DNA of 64,000 bases from Desulfurococcus amylolyticus Z-533. Its GTDB lineage: Archaea > Thermoproteota > Thermoprotei_A > Sulfolobales > Desulfurococcaceae. The stretch lies in assembly GCF_000513855.1 (NCBI RefSeq), contig NZ_KI911318.1, forward strand, positions 452,087 through 516,086, in the 5' to 3' direction. Positions within the stretch are counted from its first letter, which is position 1. Each line of letters starts with the position of its first letter. A program made the position numbers and the translations under genes. Shown here in pieces: positions 17,726-26,370 of this stretch. The notes beneath the pieces are model-generated. The model searched no databases and was not told the origin of the DNA. It was given only the letters and a program-made list of their open reading frames with translations.

Positions 17726-18784
17726 ATGATTCCTGAGGAACGGGTAGGGATAATTGGCTGGGGCTCATATATACCTAGGTGGAGACTTCCCCTCAGCGAA
17801 ATAGTTAGGACGTGGGGATTTAATCCTAAGGAACCAGAAGAATTAAATGTCGCCGAGAAGAGTGTCGCAGGGATAGATGAAGATGCCATTACAATGGGCT
17901 GGGAGGCCGCTGTAAACGCATTGAGACGTGCTAGAATAGACCCGAGGAAAATTGGGTCAGTATGGTTTGGGACTGAGAGTAAGCCCTATGCTGTAAAACC
18001 CTCGGCAACGATTATAGCTGAGGCTCTAGGTATAACTCCTGAAACCATGGCGACAGACCTGGAGTTCGCGTGTAGAGCTGCAAGTGAGGCGCTAAGGATA
18101 AGTATTGGAGCTGTGGCATCTGGTTTGATAAATTATGCACTAGTAATAGGTAGTGATACAGCACAAGCAAACCCAGGGGACGTGTTAGAATTCACAGCTT
18201 CCTCAGCTGCTACAGCCCTTATAACGGGGCCTAGGGAAGAGTCAGCGGCATACTTCGAGGCAAGTGCCACATTCGTCACCGATACACCTGATTTCTGGCG
18301 TAGGGATCATTCGCGCTACCCACTTCATGGTGAGGCATTCACAGGTGAGCCAGCATACTTTAAACATATAGTGGGCGCCGTGAAACTACTAATGGAGAAG
18401 ACCGGGCTTAAACCAGAGGACTTCGATTACGCTATCTTCCACCAGCCAAACGGTACATTCCCGCTTAGGGTTGCAAGAATGCTTGGAATACCCAAGGAGA
18501 AAGTAATACCTGGATTAGTCACACCGTTCATAGGTAACAGCTATAATTCGTCAGCCCTCATAGGGCTTTCCCGCGTGCTTGATAAGGCTAAGCCGGGCCA
18601 GAGGATTCTCTTGGCACCATTCGGCAGTGGTGCTGGTAGTGACGCCTACAGTATCGTTGTAACTGATAGGATCACGGAGAAACAGGAATTAGCACCCACC
18701 GTGGATGACTATATAGTGAGGAAGACATCGATAGATTATGCCCTATATGCTAAATACAGGAGACTGATTAACAGGATAAGGTGA
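17726..18784 (+). CDS. Hydroxymethylglutaryl-CoA synthase, archaeal type
   Basis: Condenses acetyl-CoA with acetoacetyl-CoA to HMG-CoA at the start of the mevalonate route to isoprenoid lipids. 352 residues, the usual archaeal length. The N-terminus [14 protein letters not shown] and the nucleophilic cysteine in [12 protein letters not shown] (near residue 114) are typical of the thiolase-fold family; HQPNG (near 235) holds the catalytic histidine and [10 protein letters not shown] follows. ATG 17726 follows GAGGGATG. The DUF35 partner gene begins 4 bp after the stop. In many archaea a thiolase gene sits between the two; here it does not. Confidence 0.93.
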   Translation: MIPEERVGIIGWGSYIPRWRLPLSEIVRTWGFNPKEPEELNVAEKSVAGIDEDAITMGWEAAVNALRRARIDPRKIGSVWFGTESKPYAVKPSATIIAEALGITPETMATDLEFACRAASEALRISIGAVASGLINYALVIGSDTAQANPGDVLEFTASSAATALITGPREESAAYFEASATFVTDTPDFWRRDHSRYPLHGEAFTGEPAYFKHIVGAVKLLMEKTGLKPEDFDYAIFHQPNGTFPLRVARMLGIPKEKVIPGLVTPFIGNSYNSSALIGLSRVLDKAKPGQRILLAPFGSGAGSDAYSIVVTDRITEKQELAPTVDDYIVRKTSIDYALYAKYRRLINRIR

Positions 18785-18787
18785 AAA

Positions 18788-19210
18788 ATGATGAAGATAT
18801 CTATACCTCCATCCTGGAGAACAAGACTTGACAGATACAGGCTTAAAGCCAGTAAGTGCAGGGACTGTGGTAGAGTGGCCTATCCGGCTTCAAGTATATG
18901 CAGGTTCTGTGGGTCAAGGAATATTGAATATATCGAGTTGATAAATGAGGAGGCCAGGTTGATCACGTGGACAATAATTTATAGCGCGATGGAGGGCTTC
19001 GAGGAGAAACGCCCCCTCATGATAGGTATACTGGAGACCATTAATAGTAAGGCACGGATAATGGCTCCCCTCACCGATGTATTACCAGAGGAGTTAAAGC
19101 CGGGTATTTTAATGGAGCCGGTCTTGAGGAGGATATCCGAGGACAATGAAGCAGGATTAATACACTACGGAATATCATATAGACCGGTGTTTAAGCGAGT
19201 TGGAGTCTAA
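18788..19210 (+). CDS. DUF35 Zn-ribbon/OB-fold acyl-CoA-binding protein
   Basis: 140 residues with an N-terminal zinc ribbon (CRDCGRVAYP...CRFCGS, residues 15-38) and an OB-fold. In archaea this protein bridges acetoacetyl-CoA thiolase and HMG-CoA synthase and helps channel acetoacetyl-CoA. GGTGAAAA precedes ATG 18788. The end overlaps the next gene by 11 bp, so the three genes appear co-transcribed. Family is clear; the channelling role is taken from work on related archaeal complexes. Confidence 0.88.
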   Translation: MMKISIPPSWRTRLDRYRLKASKCRDCGRVAYPASSICRFCGSRNIEYIELINEEARLITWTIIYSAMEGFEEKRPLMIGILETINSKARIMAPLTDVLPEELKPGILMEPVLRRISEDNEAGLIHYGISYRPVFKRVGV

Positions 19211-19961
19211 CATAGATTTTTTACTTGAATCCCTTAGGAAATCCGGGAAGCCATTTGAATACATAAATGAATTAAAACTAAGTGAAAACCTGAGAGCACT
19301 TCTAAGGCGCCTCTACATACAGAGCAAGGAAGGCATCAGTCTCTCGGCTATTGGGTCTACAATACTTGATTTTGCAGAGGGGGATTACGAGGGATTCAAC
19401 GTAATAGGGGCTTTACAAATACCTATCGGGGTGATAGGGGTTTTAAATCTATTCATAAATAATGAGAAAACCGAGATCTATGTTGTCGCCCCCTTCATTA
19501 AAGGCAGGCTGCTTAATAGGTTAAGGGATAGTATCCTCATCTTGGAAAGCTCTATTGTTAACATTGGTATCAAAGACTATGAGGGTGTATGTAATTCTGA
19601 CGCGTATGTAACGTTCAGTGATCATAAAGATGTATTGGATCCATTGGTTTTTCCAAGACTATATAGTGATCCAGTTTTCCTCGGTGTGAAACACTCATAT
19701 ATGGCCCTCATATACTATATGCTCGGCCTCGATGCATTTTCTGCAGGGATACCGGTGGCTCCAAGCGAGTATACTATTAACGGGGACACCCTGAGATACA
19801 AGGTTATACATGATGCACCATATCAATTGCTGAATAATACGATCACCAGTGAGATCAGGGAGTTACTTAAAGCCGTTGAGAAACCCTATATATGCGCTGT
19901 ACTCCTCCTCTACTCATTAATATTTGATTTAGGGCATGCTTCCCCCACCGCTAAGACTTAG
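19200..19961 (+). CDS. Degenerate HMG-CoA-reductase-like protein
   Basis: 253 residues. The N-terminal part matches the start of class I HMG-CoA reductase as remembered: LRRLYIQSKEGISLSAIGS followed by FNVIGALQIPIGVIG, where true enzymes have LRR..EEKTG..L.HIGS and NMIGA.QIP.GVAG. After this the conserved TTEGALVAS (catalytic Glu), the GDAMGMN motif and the catalytic Lys and His regions cannot be found, and the protein is about 150 residues shorter than active enzymes. It is therefore probably a non-catalytic relative or a decaying paralogue. Its place in the HMG-CoA synthase operon supports the relation. TTG 19200 overlaps the DUF35 gene. The 3' end overlaps the convergent radical-SAM gene by 33 bp. 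Confidence 0.55.
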   Translation: MESNIDFLLESLRKSGKPFEYINELKLSENLRALLRRLYIQSKEGISLSAIGSTILDFAEGDYEGFNVIGALQIPIGVIGVLNLFINNEKTEIYVVAPFIKGRLLNRLRDSILILESSIVNIGIKDYEGVCNSDAYVTFSDHKDVLDPLVFPRLYSDPVFLGVKHSYMALIYYMLGLDAFSAGIPVAPSEYTINGDTLRYKVIHDAPYQLLNNTITSEIRELLKAVEKPYICAVLLLYSLIFDLGHASPTAKT

Positions 19962-21506
19962 GAACACCTCGTATTGTTTCTCAGCGGTTTTCACAGGTAG
20001 ATCACCTAGAACAATGAATTCCCAAGGTAGTTTACCACCGAATTCGTATCCCTTTAACACGTAACTGGATCTAAGATACCTGTCTCCAAGGGTTTTCCTC
20101 CAAGCCGATAACCCTCCACCACGGGTTGCCACGTTGATGAATACATTGTCTAATGGCATACTGGATAAAGCTATATAGGCTTGTATGAATCCCCATTCTA
20201 TATCATATGGTCTCGCATCTATTAACCCCCTTAACTCCCCCCTATATAAGCCGAGTATTTCCTTAAGCTTAGCTGGTTCCTCCATCCCAATCCACTGAAA
20301 CATCGTATGAGGCTTCGGTATTAATGGGTTGAGCGATATTGAGAGCTCTCTACCATGCCTCCTAGCTGAGCTGGCCAGCTTCTTCAGAGTATTGATGTCT
20401 ATTTTAACCTCATCGATGCGGGTTCCTTTCACACCATATATCATGTATAATTTAATATTGAAGCCTTGTTTCAGGATGTCTTCTATAGTATTCGCTATTT
20501 CATCATGGAGGCTCACGTACTTGAAGAACACTCTATGGAGTAATGGACTAAACGTCTCCGGTGCCAGGCTAAGAGTCCTCTGACCTATCTCTTTGATTAA
20601 CTCTAGTACATTGCTCCTCAACGCAGTAAGCCTTAGTGAGGGTAGTGAGGCTTTTATTTTCTCCTGTGAGATGTATTCAAGTAGTTTCACATGGGTTGGG
20701 GATACTGGGAATGAGAGACTATATATTACTACCCTCCTACCCCATATACTACTCGATAACCCCTCCTCCATAATCTCCTTAAGCATCATTATACTCCTCT
20801 CTCTATATGGCTGGAAAACCCTTGATTCAAGGCAGAAGCTACACCAGTACGGGCATCCTCTGCTAACCTCGAGCTTAAAGCCCCCGCCATATATCGGTTC
20901 AATCTCCGTGTTTTCCACCTGGTGAACAGGGTGAGCCGCATCATCGAGCCTTTCAACATACTTCCTTATAATTTTCTCCCCATCATTAACGCCTGGAACG
21001 TAGACGTATGTGAGTCCAGCTATTTCTTCCAGGAACCGTTTCTTATCCATCGTCTCAAACCATTTCAGTAACACTTTTTCCAGTGTGACCTCGGCTTCAC
21101 CTATAACGAATGCATCTATTATGCCGCTGTATGGGATAGGATTCTCCATGACAACTGGTCCCCCCGCGATTATTGGTGTATCACGTTGCTCACGCTTAAC
21201 CGGTATTTTCCCAGCTATCAATAGCCTCACGAGGTTTACTATGTCTGGCTCATAGTGTAGCGTGGTTAGTATGAGGCCGAAGTATTTTAATGGAGTGTTT
21301 GTTTCAAGGCTTCTAGGGGGAGGTTCATCACCTGTGAGTCTCGTATTAGTGAATCTCTCAGTGTATGCTTCATTCATACTGTTTGATAATTGATATATGA
21401 TGTCGGGGGCTAAGCTGGAAATCATCACTCTGTATATGCTTGGATAAATATATGCTATCCTCGCCTTTACTTTAACTGGGTTCTTATATATCGTGTTCAA
21501 TTCCAC
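19929..21506 (-). CDS. B12-binding radical SAM protein
   Basis: 525-residue protein. Residues 1-180 look like a cobalamin-binding Rossmann domain (IAGGPVVMENPIPYSGIIDAF, VIGEAE), as in COG1031/COG1032 proteins. The radical-SAM cluster motif CPYWCSFC lies near residue 219, followed by the barrel with SLRLTALRSN and LSLAPETFS, and a C-terminal region with NPLIPKPHT typical of this group. Start GTG 21506. The substrate is unknown; relatives act on RNA, lipids or small molecules. Its end overlaps the convergent HMGR-like gene. Confidence 0.82.
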   Translation of the reverse strand: MELNTIYKNPVKVKARIAYIYPSIYRVMISSLAPDIIYQLSNSMNEAYTERFTNTRLTGDEPPPRSLETNTPLKYFGLILTTLHYEPDIVNLVRLLIAGKIPVKREQRDTPIIAGGPVVMENPIPYSGIIDAFVIGEAEVTLEKVLLKWFETMDKKRFLEEIAGLTYVYVPGVNDGEKIIRKYVERLDDAAHPVHQVENTEIEPIYGGGFKLEVSRGCPYWCSFCLESRVFQPYRERSIMMLKEIMEEGLSSSIWGRRVVIYSLSFPVSPTHVKLLEYISQEKIKASLPSLRLTALRSNVLELIKEIGQRTLSLAPETFSPLLHRVFFKYVSLHDEIANTIEDILKQGFNIKLYMIYGVKGTRIDEVKIDINTLKKLASSARRHGRELSISLNPLIPKPHTMFQWIGMEEPAKLKEILGLYRGELRGLIDARPYDIEWGFIQAYIALSSMPLDNVFINVATRGGGLSAWRKTLGDRYLRSSYVLKGYEFGGKLPWEFIVLGDLPVKTAEKQYEVFLSLSGGGSMP

Positions 21507-21575
21507 CCGCGTATCTCCTCCACGATATTAAGCTTTATATACCATATATACCTATACGTATATCTCGGTGTAAGC

Positions 21576-22790
21576 ATGATCGATTACTCCAGGTTCATTA
21601 GTAAGGTTGCCTCGAATATTAAGGCATCGGAGATACGTGAACTACTAGCAATAATACGAGGTAGAAAGGATGTAATAAGTTTTGCAGGAGGCATACCAGA
21701 CCCAGCCTTATTTCCACGTAAAGAACTAGCAAAAATAGCTGGAATAGTCATCGAGAAATACGGTGACGATGCATTACAGTACAGCGAAACCAAGGGGATA
21801 ATAGAGGTTAGGGAGACATTGAGCGACTTCCTAGCTAGAAAGAGGGAGATACATGCCGATGCAGAGGACATAATTATAACTAGTGGGAGCCAGTCGGCCC
21901 TAGACATAGTTTCAAGGGCCCTCATAGATCCAGGCGACATAGTGATAACTGAGAGCCCATCATATCTGGCAGCACTTGGAGCATTCAAGATGAATGGCGC
22001 CAAACTAATAGGTGTAAAAATAGATGAGAACGGTATGAGGACGGAGCTCCTGGAGGAAAAGCTGAAGCAGTTGGGAGATGATGTGAAGAAAGTGAAATTC
22101 ATATATGTTATACCAGTTGGCCAGAACCCGGCTGGCACCACTATGAATAAGGAGAGGAAGAAACATCTCCTCGAGATAGCTTCGAAATACGATTTATTAA
22201 TCCTGGAGGACGATCCCTACAGTTACATCATCTACGAGGAAGGAGCTGAAACAGCATCACTGAAGAGCTTGGATAAAGAGGGTAGAGTTATGTATATGAG
22301 TACTGTAAGCAAGATTCTAGCACCAGGCCTGAGGATCGGGTGGATCGTTGCTGAAAAGGAGCTTATAAGGAGGTTTGAGATAGTGAAGCAATACGTGGAC
22401 CTGCACTCACCCACCTTAAACCAGTTCATAGTTGCCGAGGCCATTAAAACGGGTTTAATAGACGATGTTGTTCAGAAAGCCATACCATACTATAAGGCAA
22501 AAAGGAACACGATGCTTGAAGCTATCAAAGAAAACTTCCCCGATTACGTCTGGTACTCTAAACCCATAGGAGGGCTCTTTGTATTCGCATACGTGTACAA
22601 GAATGGATTCAATGCAGGAGTGCTCTTAGAGAAAGCGGTGAAGCAGTATAAAGTGGCATATGTACCGGGCGGTAGCTTTCACCCTGAGGGAGACGGAGTT
22701 AATAGTATGAGGCTGAACTTCAGTTACCCCACGCACGAGCAGATAAGGGAGGGAATAGCTAGGCTGGCCAAATTGATTCGTGAATCCTAG
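21576..22790 (+). CDS. PLP-dependent aminotransferase, class I/II (2-aminoadipate/aromatic type)
   Basis: 404 residues of fold type I. SFAGGIPDPALFP near the N-terminus, YSETKGIIEVRE, IPVGQNPAGTTM and the PLP-lysine region STVSKILAPGLRIGW (near residue 245) match LysN/MocR-type aminotransferases such as the archaeal enzymes acting on aromatic amino acids, glutamate and 2-aminoadipate. TATA-like CTTTATATACC lies about 40 nt upstream, with GGTGTAAGC before ATG 21576. It could feed the indolepyruvate:ferredoxin oxidoreductase at 40-42 kb in amino acid fermentation, which is inference. Confidence 0.9.
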   Translation: MIDYSRFISKVASNIKASEIRELLAIIRGRKDVISFAGGIPDPALFPRKELAKIAGIVIEKYGDDALQYSETKGIIEVRETLSDFLARKREIHADAEDIIITSGSQSALDIVSRALIDPGDIVITESPSYLAALGAFKMNGAKLIGVKIDENGMRTELLEEKLKQLGDDVKKVKFIYVIPVGQNPAGTTMNKERKKHLLEIASKYDLLILEDDPYSYIIYEEGAETASLKSLDKEGRVMYMSTVSKILAPGLRIGWIVAEKELIRRFEIVKQYVDLHSPTLNQFIVAEAIKTGLIDDVVQKAIPYYKAKRNTMLEAIKENFPDYVWYSKPIGGLFVFAYVYKNGFNAGVLLEKAVKQYKVAYVPGGSFHPEGDGVNSMRLNFSYPTHEQIREGIARLAKLIRES

Positions 22791-22791
22791 T

Positions 22792-23667
22792 TTACTTCAA
22801 CACTATTATGGATCCAAGTTCTTTAGGCGGCAGCAACCCAATAGTTTTCTCAATATCCCCTATCTCAATTATTTTTACAAAGCTGGATAATTCATGAAGA
22901 ATGTTTTCGGCTGCCACCGGATTGGTATTCCTAATGGTATTCTTGTATGTAATCACTGTTTTCTCAAGGCGATGGTTTATTGGAATCCATGTTGTAAATG
23001 AGAATGGCGATACAACTATCTTCTGAGGGGCTATCTCCTTGAGTAATCTATAATAGATGTCGGCACCAGGCTCCGTTAACACAAGGGTATTGATTCTACT
23101 GGGTATATTGCTCACATGGCTAACAATATTTAACCCGAGATACTGGGCTAGACGGGTTGAATCCCTACAGTATAGTATTGGCTCTCCATTACTCCTCCCA
23201 GTGAATAAAGCGGTTGAGAACGCTGTTATATTGCATCCAACTATCAGGGTAACTCCTTCGGCCTCGGCCCCTAGTTCTATCCCATGGGCTATAAACGGCT
23301 TCACAGCTGTATATGGGTTTGCATTAAGGGACTCCTCGAAGACGTGTTCCGGCTTAACTGAAACATAGTCGGCAAGCAATCCATTAACGTTATATGCGAG
23401 TATGCCGTGGCGGCTAAGAGGTGAAATAGTGATATACCTGCCTGTCACGCTTGTATTGCTACCAGAGGTCTCTATAGCCTTTACTACTCCGGACGCCCCT
23501 AGGATGATTCTCCCAGGGGGAGTAATGTTATGATTCATTATGTTTCTCTCTATCTGTCCCACGTAGACAAAAACTGTTTTCGCTAATATGTCACCATGCT
23601 CGACTTCTATAAATGGTAGCTCATGTAATTTCACGGTGCCATCGAAAACTATGCTACGTTGCCTCAA
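22792..23667 (-). CDS. Zinc-less MDR (alcohol dehydrogenase-like) protein
   Basis: 291 residues. The first 130 resemble the GroES-like fold of medium-chain dehydrogenases (LHELPFIEVEHGDILAKT, GASGVVKAIETSG, LADYVSVKPEHVF), and a Rossmann-like stretch follows. The usual catalytic CGTD/CGSD and GHE zinc-ligand motifs are absent, the four-cysteine structural zinc loop is missing, and the nucleotide-binding GxGxxG is not obvious. It is probably a divergent paralogue with no dehydrogenase activity. TTG 23667 is preferred to GTG 23676 because GGTGG lies 5 nt upstream of it. It is convergent with the aminotransferase, 1 bp apart. Confidence 0.6.
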   Translation of the reverse strand: MRQRSIVFDGTVKLHELPFIEVEHGDILAKTVFVYVGQIERNIMNHNITPPGRIILGASGVVKAIETSGSNTSVTGRYITISPLSRHGILAYNVNGLLADYVSVKPEHVFEESLNANPYTAVKPFIAHGIELGAEAEGVTLIVGCNITAFSTALFTGRSNGEPILYCRDSTRLAQYLGLNIVSHVSNIPSRINTLVLTEPGADIYYRLLKEIAPQKIVVSPFSFTTWIPINHRLEKTVITYKNTIRNTNPVAAENILHELSSFVKIIEIGDIEKTIGLLPPKELGSIIVLK

Positions 23668-23758
23668 TAAAGCCACCTACTATAAGCTTTTAATATAACT
23701 AAGGGTAATATATCACTAAGAAACCTGGATTTATATTTATTTACAAAGGTGTTGGGGG

Positions 23759-24109
23759 ATGACCAGCATCCCGGAAGCGAAAAAAGAGGCATCGATGAGT
23801 TTACATTGGGTCAGCAAGGATGTGAGGGCAAGGCTTATAGAATTAATGCTTTCAACCAGGAGCATCATTGAGCTATCAAGGGACTTAGGTATCTCACCAA
23901 CAGCTATAAGGAAATACTTGAAGAGGGAGGCCTATCCCAGTGATGAAGTCCTTCAAAGAGCGGTGGAAAAGCTGGCGCCTTATGAGGTGGATGAGGCAAT
24001 GAGGATAATAATTACAGATTTGTTGGAGTCGCTTAGAAACCTCTACAACTCTGTTAATGAGAAACATAAGGAGTATATAAGGGAGTACTTGAGAAATATT
24101 ACTCTTTAA
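23759..24109 (+). CDS. Small helix-turn-helix protein
   Basis: 116 residues. A helix-turn-helix is visible at about 38-60 (IIELSRDLGISPTAIRKYLK), similar to sigma-70 region 4/XRE-type motifs. The rest is helical, with a conserved-looking C-terminus (EKHKEYIREYLRN). TATA-like TTTATATTTATTTA lies at about 23730 and GGTGTTGGGGG precedes ATG 23759. It heads a tight operon of four genes, so it may be a local regulator or part of a small DNA-associated complex. No specific family is recognised. Confidence 0.65.
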   Translation: MTSIPEAKKEASMSLHWVSKDVRARLIELMLSTRSIIELSRDLGISPTAIRKYLKREAYPSDEVLQRAVEKLAPYEVDEAMRIIITDLLESLRNLYNSVNEKHKEYIREYLRNITL

Positions 24110-24122
24110 AGGATGAACAGGT

Positions 24123-24497
24123 TTGGGTAGAAAACCTTTTTTAGCCAGCGGTAAAATACTTGGAGACTACTCTGTTTTAATTAAATACTTTGAAATATGC
24201 ATGTCTAAAGGCGGTGAGTGTATGGATCTGCTTCCTTCACGTGAGATACTGGATGACATTAAAGAGATGGCTGAGAATAAAGGGTATTCTTATCTAGAGG
24301 TTTTAGGAGAAATCCGTGTAAGAATAGAGGATAAGGTTAATTGTGATATAGCTGTGGAAGCATATAAAATGGTTCACGGTATAAGTGTATCCTGCGAGGA
24401 CGCCAGGATGGAGCTTCTGAAAGAAATAGTTGCATGGTATCTGGAGGCGGCTGAAACACTGGGGCTCGTCAAGCTCAAGGAATCATGGAAGCCATAG
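24123..24497 (+). CDS. Unknown 124-residue helical protein
   Basis: Starts at TTG 24123 with GGATGA upstream, 13 bp after the HTH gene, and overlaps the next gene by 13 bp. Predicted mostly alpha-helical, with four cysteines (CMSKGGEC, NCD, SCED). A later start at ATG 24201 (MSKGGECMDLL) is possible. I do not recognise a family. Position in the operon is the only functional hint. Confidence 0.55.
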   Translation: MGRKPFLASGKILGDYSVLIKYFEICMSKGGECMDLLPSREILDDIKEMAENKGYSYLEVLGEIRVRIEDKVNCDIAVEAYKMVHGISVSCEDARMELLKEIVAWYLEAAETLGLVKLKESWKP

Positions 24498-24802
24498 TGA
24501 TATATATGTTAACAGCTAACACGTTGATAAATGTCCTGGGAAGACTGGAGAAGATGCTTAGACAGGAATACGGTGAGGCAAGCCTTAAGGAGATCAGGGA
24601 GAGAAAGGGCAGGTTTCAAGTATACATTGGAGTACGTAATAGATATCTTGGCTCCTTAACTGTAAAAATTTTAATCAGTAAGGATTGTAGTAGAATACGG
24701 GTTTACACGGGTAGGACAGGCTTAGACTTGAGGATCAAGCGGTTTCTACTTAGAGAGCTCCCATGTATACAGGGTGATATGCGTAATGAGGCAACCACAT
24801 AA
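24485..24802 (+). CDS. Unknown 105-residue basic protein
   Basis: ATG 24485 follows AAGGAATC and overlaps the preceding gene; the end overlaps the next gene by 17 bp. Alternating beta strands (RFQVYIGVRN, GSLTVKILISKD, RIRVYTGRTG) and many Arg/Lys residues suggest a small nucleic-acid- or protein-binding fold. No family is recognised. Translational coupling to both neighbours is evident from the overlaps. Confidence 0.5.
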   Translation: MEAIVIYMLTANTLINVLGRLEKMLRQEYGEASLKEIRERKGRFQVYIGVRNRYLGSLTVKILISKDCSRIRVYTGRTGLDLRIKRFLLRELPCIQGDMRNEATT

Positions 24803-25532
24803 GAAAAGAATCCAGGTAGCAGTATCGATACTGAGCGAGGTGGCAAAGAGAGTTAACGAGTTTGATAGAGGAGCACTTGTTGATTACTTGAGGAAGACGT
24901 ATGAAAAAACTGGATTAAGCCCGATCAGAGGGAAGGCTCTGCCTCCCGACATATACGACAAGGAGCTTACAACACTCTATGTAATCGGTAAATACGGATT
25001 GGGGCTTGCCCAGGATTACCCATATATGTTCTCGAAGATTTTCTACGTAGAGGAAAACCTGGATATGGCGCTGGATCTAATACTCCAAGGCGATATCGAG
25101 GGAGCTAGAGAGAAAATAAAATCGGTGTCCCCTACAGGCGTGGTCGATGGTAACATGATTGCAAGACTGTTGAGAATACCTCTAACAAAATTCATACTTG
25201 GATTCATGAGCGAGGATGGATTCACGAAGATACTGCATGCAGTATATAATGCTTTCCCGGAGGAGGAAAAAACCGTTAAAAGCTATGTTAAATTCTTCAT
25301 AGGTTTAAAACTAGCCGAGGCAATATACAGGGGTGAGATAAGATCCCGCGAGTATAAGGAGGCATTTAAGAGGGCTCTCGCAATCAGGATTGGCTTTCCT
25401 AAAACCACGCCAAGCGATGAATATGTTAAAGCTATAGCCGAAGCCGTCTTCAACATATCCAAGAAAGAATTAGGCAGAGTACTCAGAGTTGAGGAAGAAG
25501 AGAGAGATACGGGGGAGAAAGAAGATAAATAA
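24786..25532 (+). CDS. Conserved crenarchaeal helical protein, unknown function
   Basis: 248 residues, almost entirely helical, with a charged C-terminal tail (EEEERDTGEKEDK). ATG 24786 is preferred over GTG 24774 because GGGTGAT lies at proper distance. The PHKKRIQVAVSILSEV start and the ALPPDIYDKELTTLYVIGKYGLG block look like a conserved archaeal family; DUF2192 is a possibility from memory and is unverified. It closes the four-gene operon that starts with the HTH protein. Confidence 0.6.
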   Translation: MRQPHKKRIQVAVSILSEVAKRVNEFDRGALVDYLRKTYEKTGLSPIRGKALPPDIYDKELTTLYVIGKYGLGLAQDYPYMFSKIFYVEENLDMALDLILQGDIEGAREKIKSVSPTGVVDGNMIARLLRIPLTKFILGFMSEDGFTKILHAVYNAFPEEEKTVKSYVKFFIGLKLAEAIYRGEIRSREYKEAFKRALAIRIGFPKTTPSDEYVKAIAEAVFNISKKELGRVLRVEEEERDTGEKEDK

Positions 25533-25571
25533 TCACGCGCGATCTTTAACCAGTCCAGTATTGTAGACTAT

Positions 25572-26369
25572 TCACATCTCGCTGAAACCGGTTCTACATG
25601 TCACCTTCTGCCTCTTGCACTCGGTCTCTATTAGTTCCATGATCCGCCTTCTCTCTCTACGGGTTTTCTCAATGTAATTATACAATGGGTGCGTGGGCGT
25701 ATTCATGAATGATTTCACATGAAGTACGTCGTAATATAGTACTATGTTTAGTTTCTTAGCTATCTCCACCATGCTTCTCACAGTATCGGGGTCACTATTG
25801 ATGCCTGGTATAATTGGCCCGTAGAAAATCCATGAGGCAATTTTTTCCTCGACTAGTTTTTCGAGTGCTTTTAAACGGGCATTTGGGGGCGGTGCATGTG
25901 GCTCTATCTGTATGGAGGCCCTGTAATCAAGGGTGGTTATCGTGAATCCCACATCAACTAGATCCCTATGTGTTACCAGGAGATCCATGTCTCTTAAAAC
26001 CAGGGGATTCTTTGTCTGAATACTTGCATGGAAACCATGTCTTAATAATACTTCTAGTGAACGCCGCGTTAGCTTATACACGGCTTCAACAGGTTGATAT
26101 GCATCTGTTACCGTGCCAATGCCGACAACGCCCCTTGGGTACTTGACTACCTCCCTTCTTAATACGTCAACTATATTCTCTTTCACTAGGATTATCCTTC
26201 CCCAGTTACCGCCTACATCTCTATTCCTCGTGTATAACCTAGCATAGCAGTAGATACAGGCATGTGAACAACCGACATAGGGGTTTAAAGCATAGTCTAG
26301 TCCCGGCAACCCGCTCCTCGACAGGGCTGTCTCACACCTTGTCTTTATTACTTTAAACTCCTGGAACAA
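25572..26369 (-). CDS. Radical SAM protein of the spore-photoproduct-lyase-like group (COG1533)
   Basis: 265 residues. The cluster motif CSHACIYCYA lies near residue 33 after LNPYVGC, exactly the COG1533 arrangement. GTVTDAYQPVEAVYKLTR and SIQTKNPLVLRD follow, and the rest completes the SAM barrel. TTG 26369 starts 1 bp after the stop of the NreA gene, so the two are translationally coupled. Pairing with a DNA-repair protein supports a role in nucleic-acid repair or modification, but the substrate of this subgroup is not known. Confidence 0.82.
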   Translation of the reverse strand: MFQEFKVIKTRCETALSRSGLPGLDYALNPYVGCSHACIYCYARLYTRNRDVGGNWGRIILVKENIVDVLRREVVKYPRGVVGIGTVTDAYQPVEAVYKLTRRSLEVLLRHGFHASIQTKNPLVLRDMDLLVTHRDLVDVGFTITTLDYRASIQIEPHAPPPNARLKALEKLVEEKIASWIFYGPIIPGINSDPDTVRSMVEIAKKLNIVLYYDVLHVKSFMNTPTHPLYNYIEKTRRERRRIMELIETECKRQKVTCRTGFSEM

Positions 26370-26370
26370 C

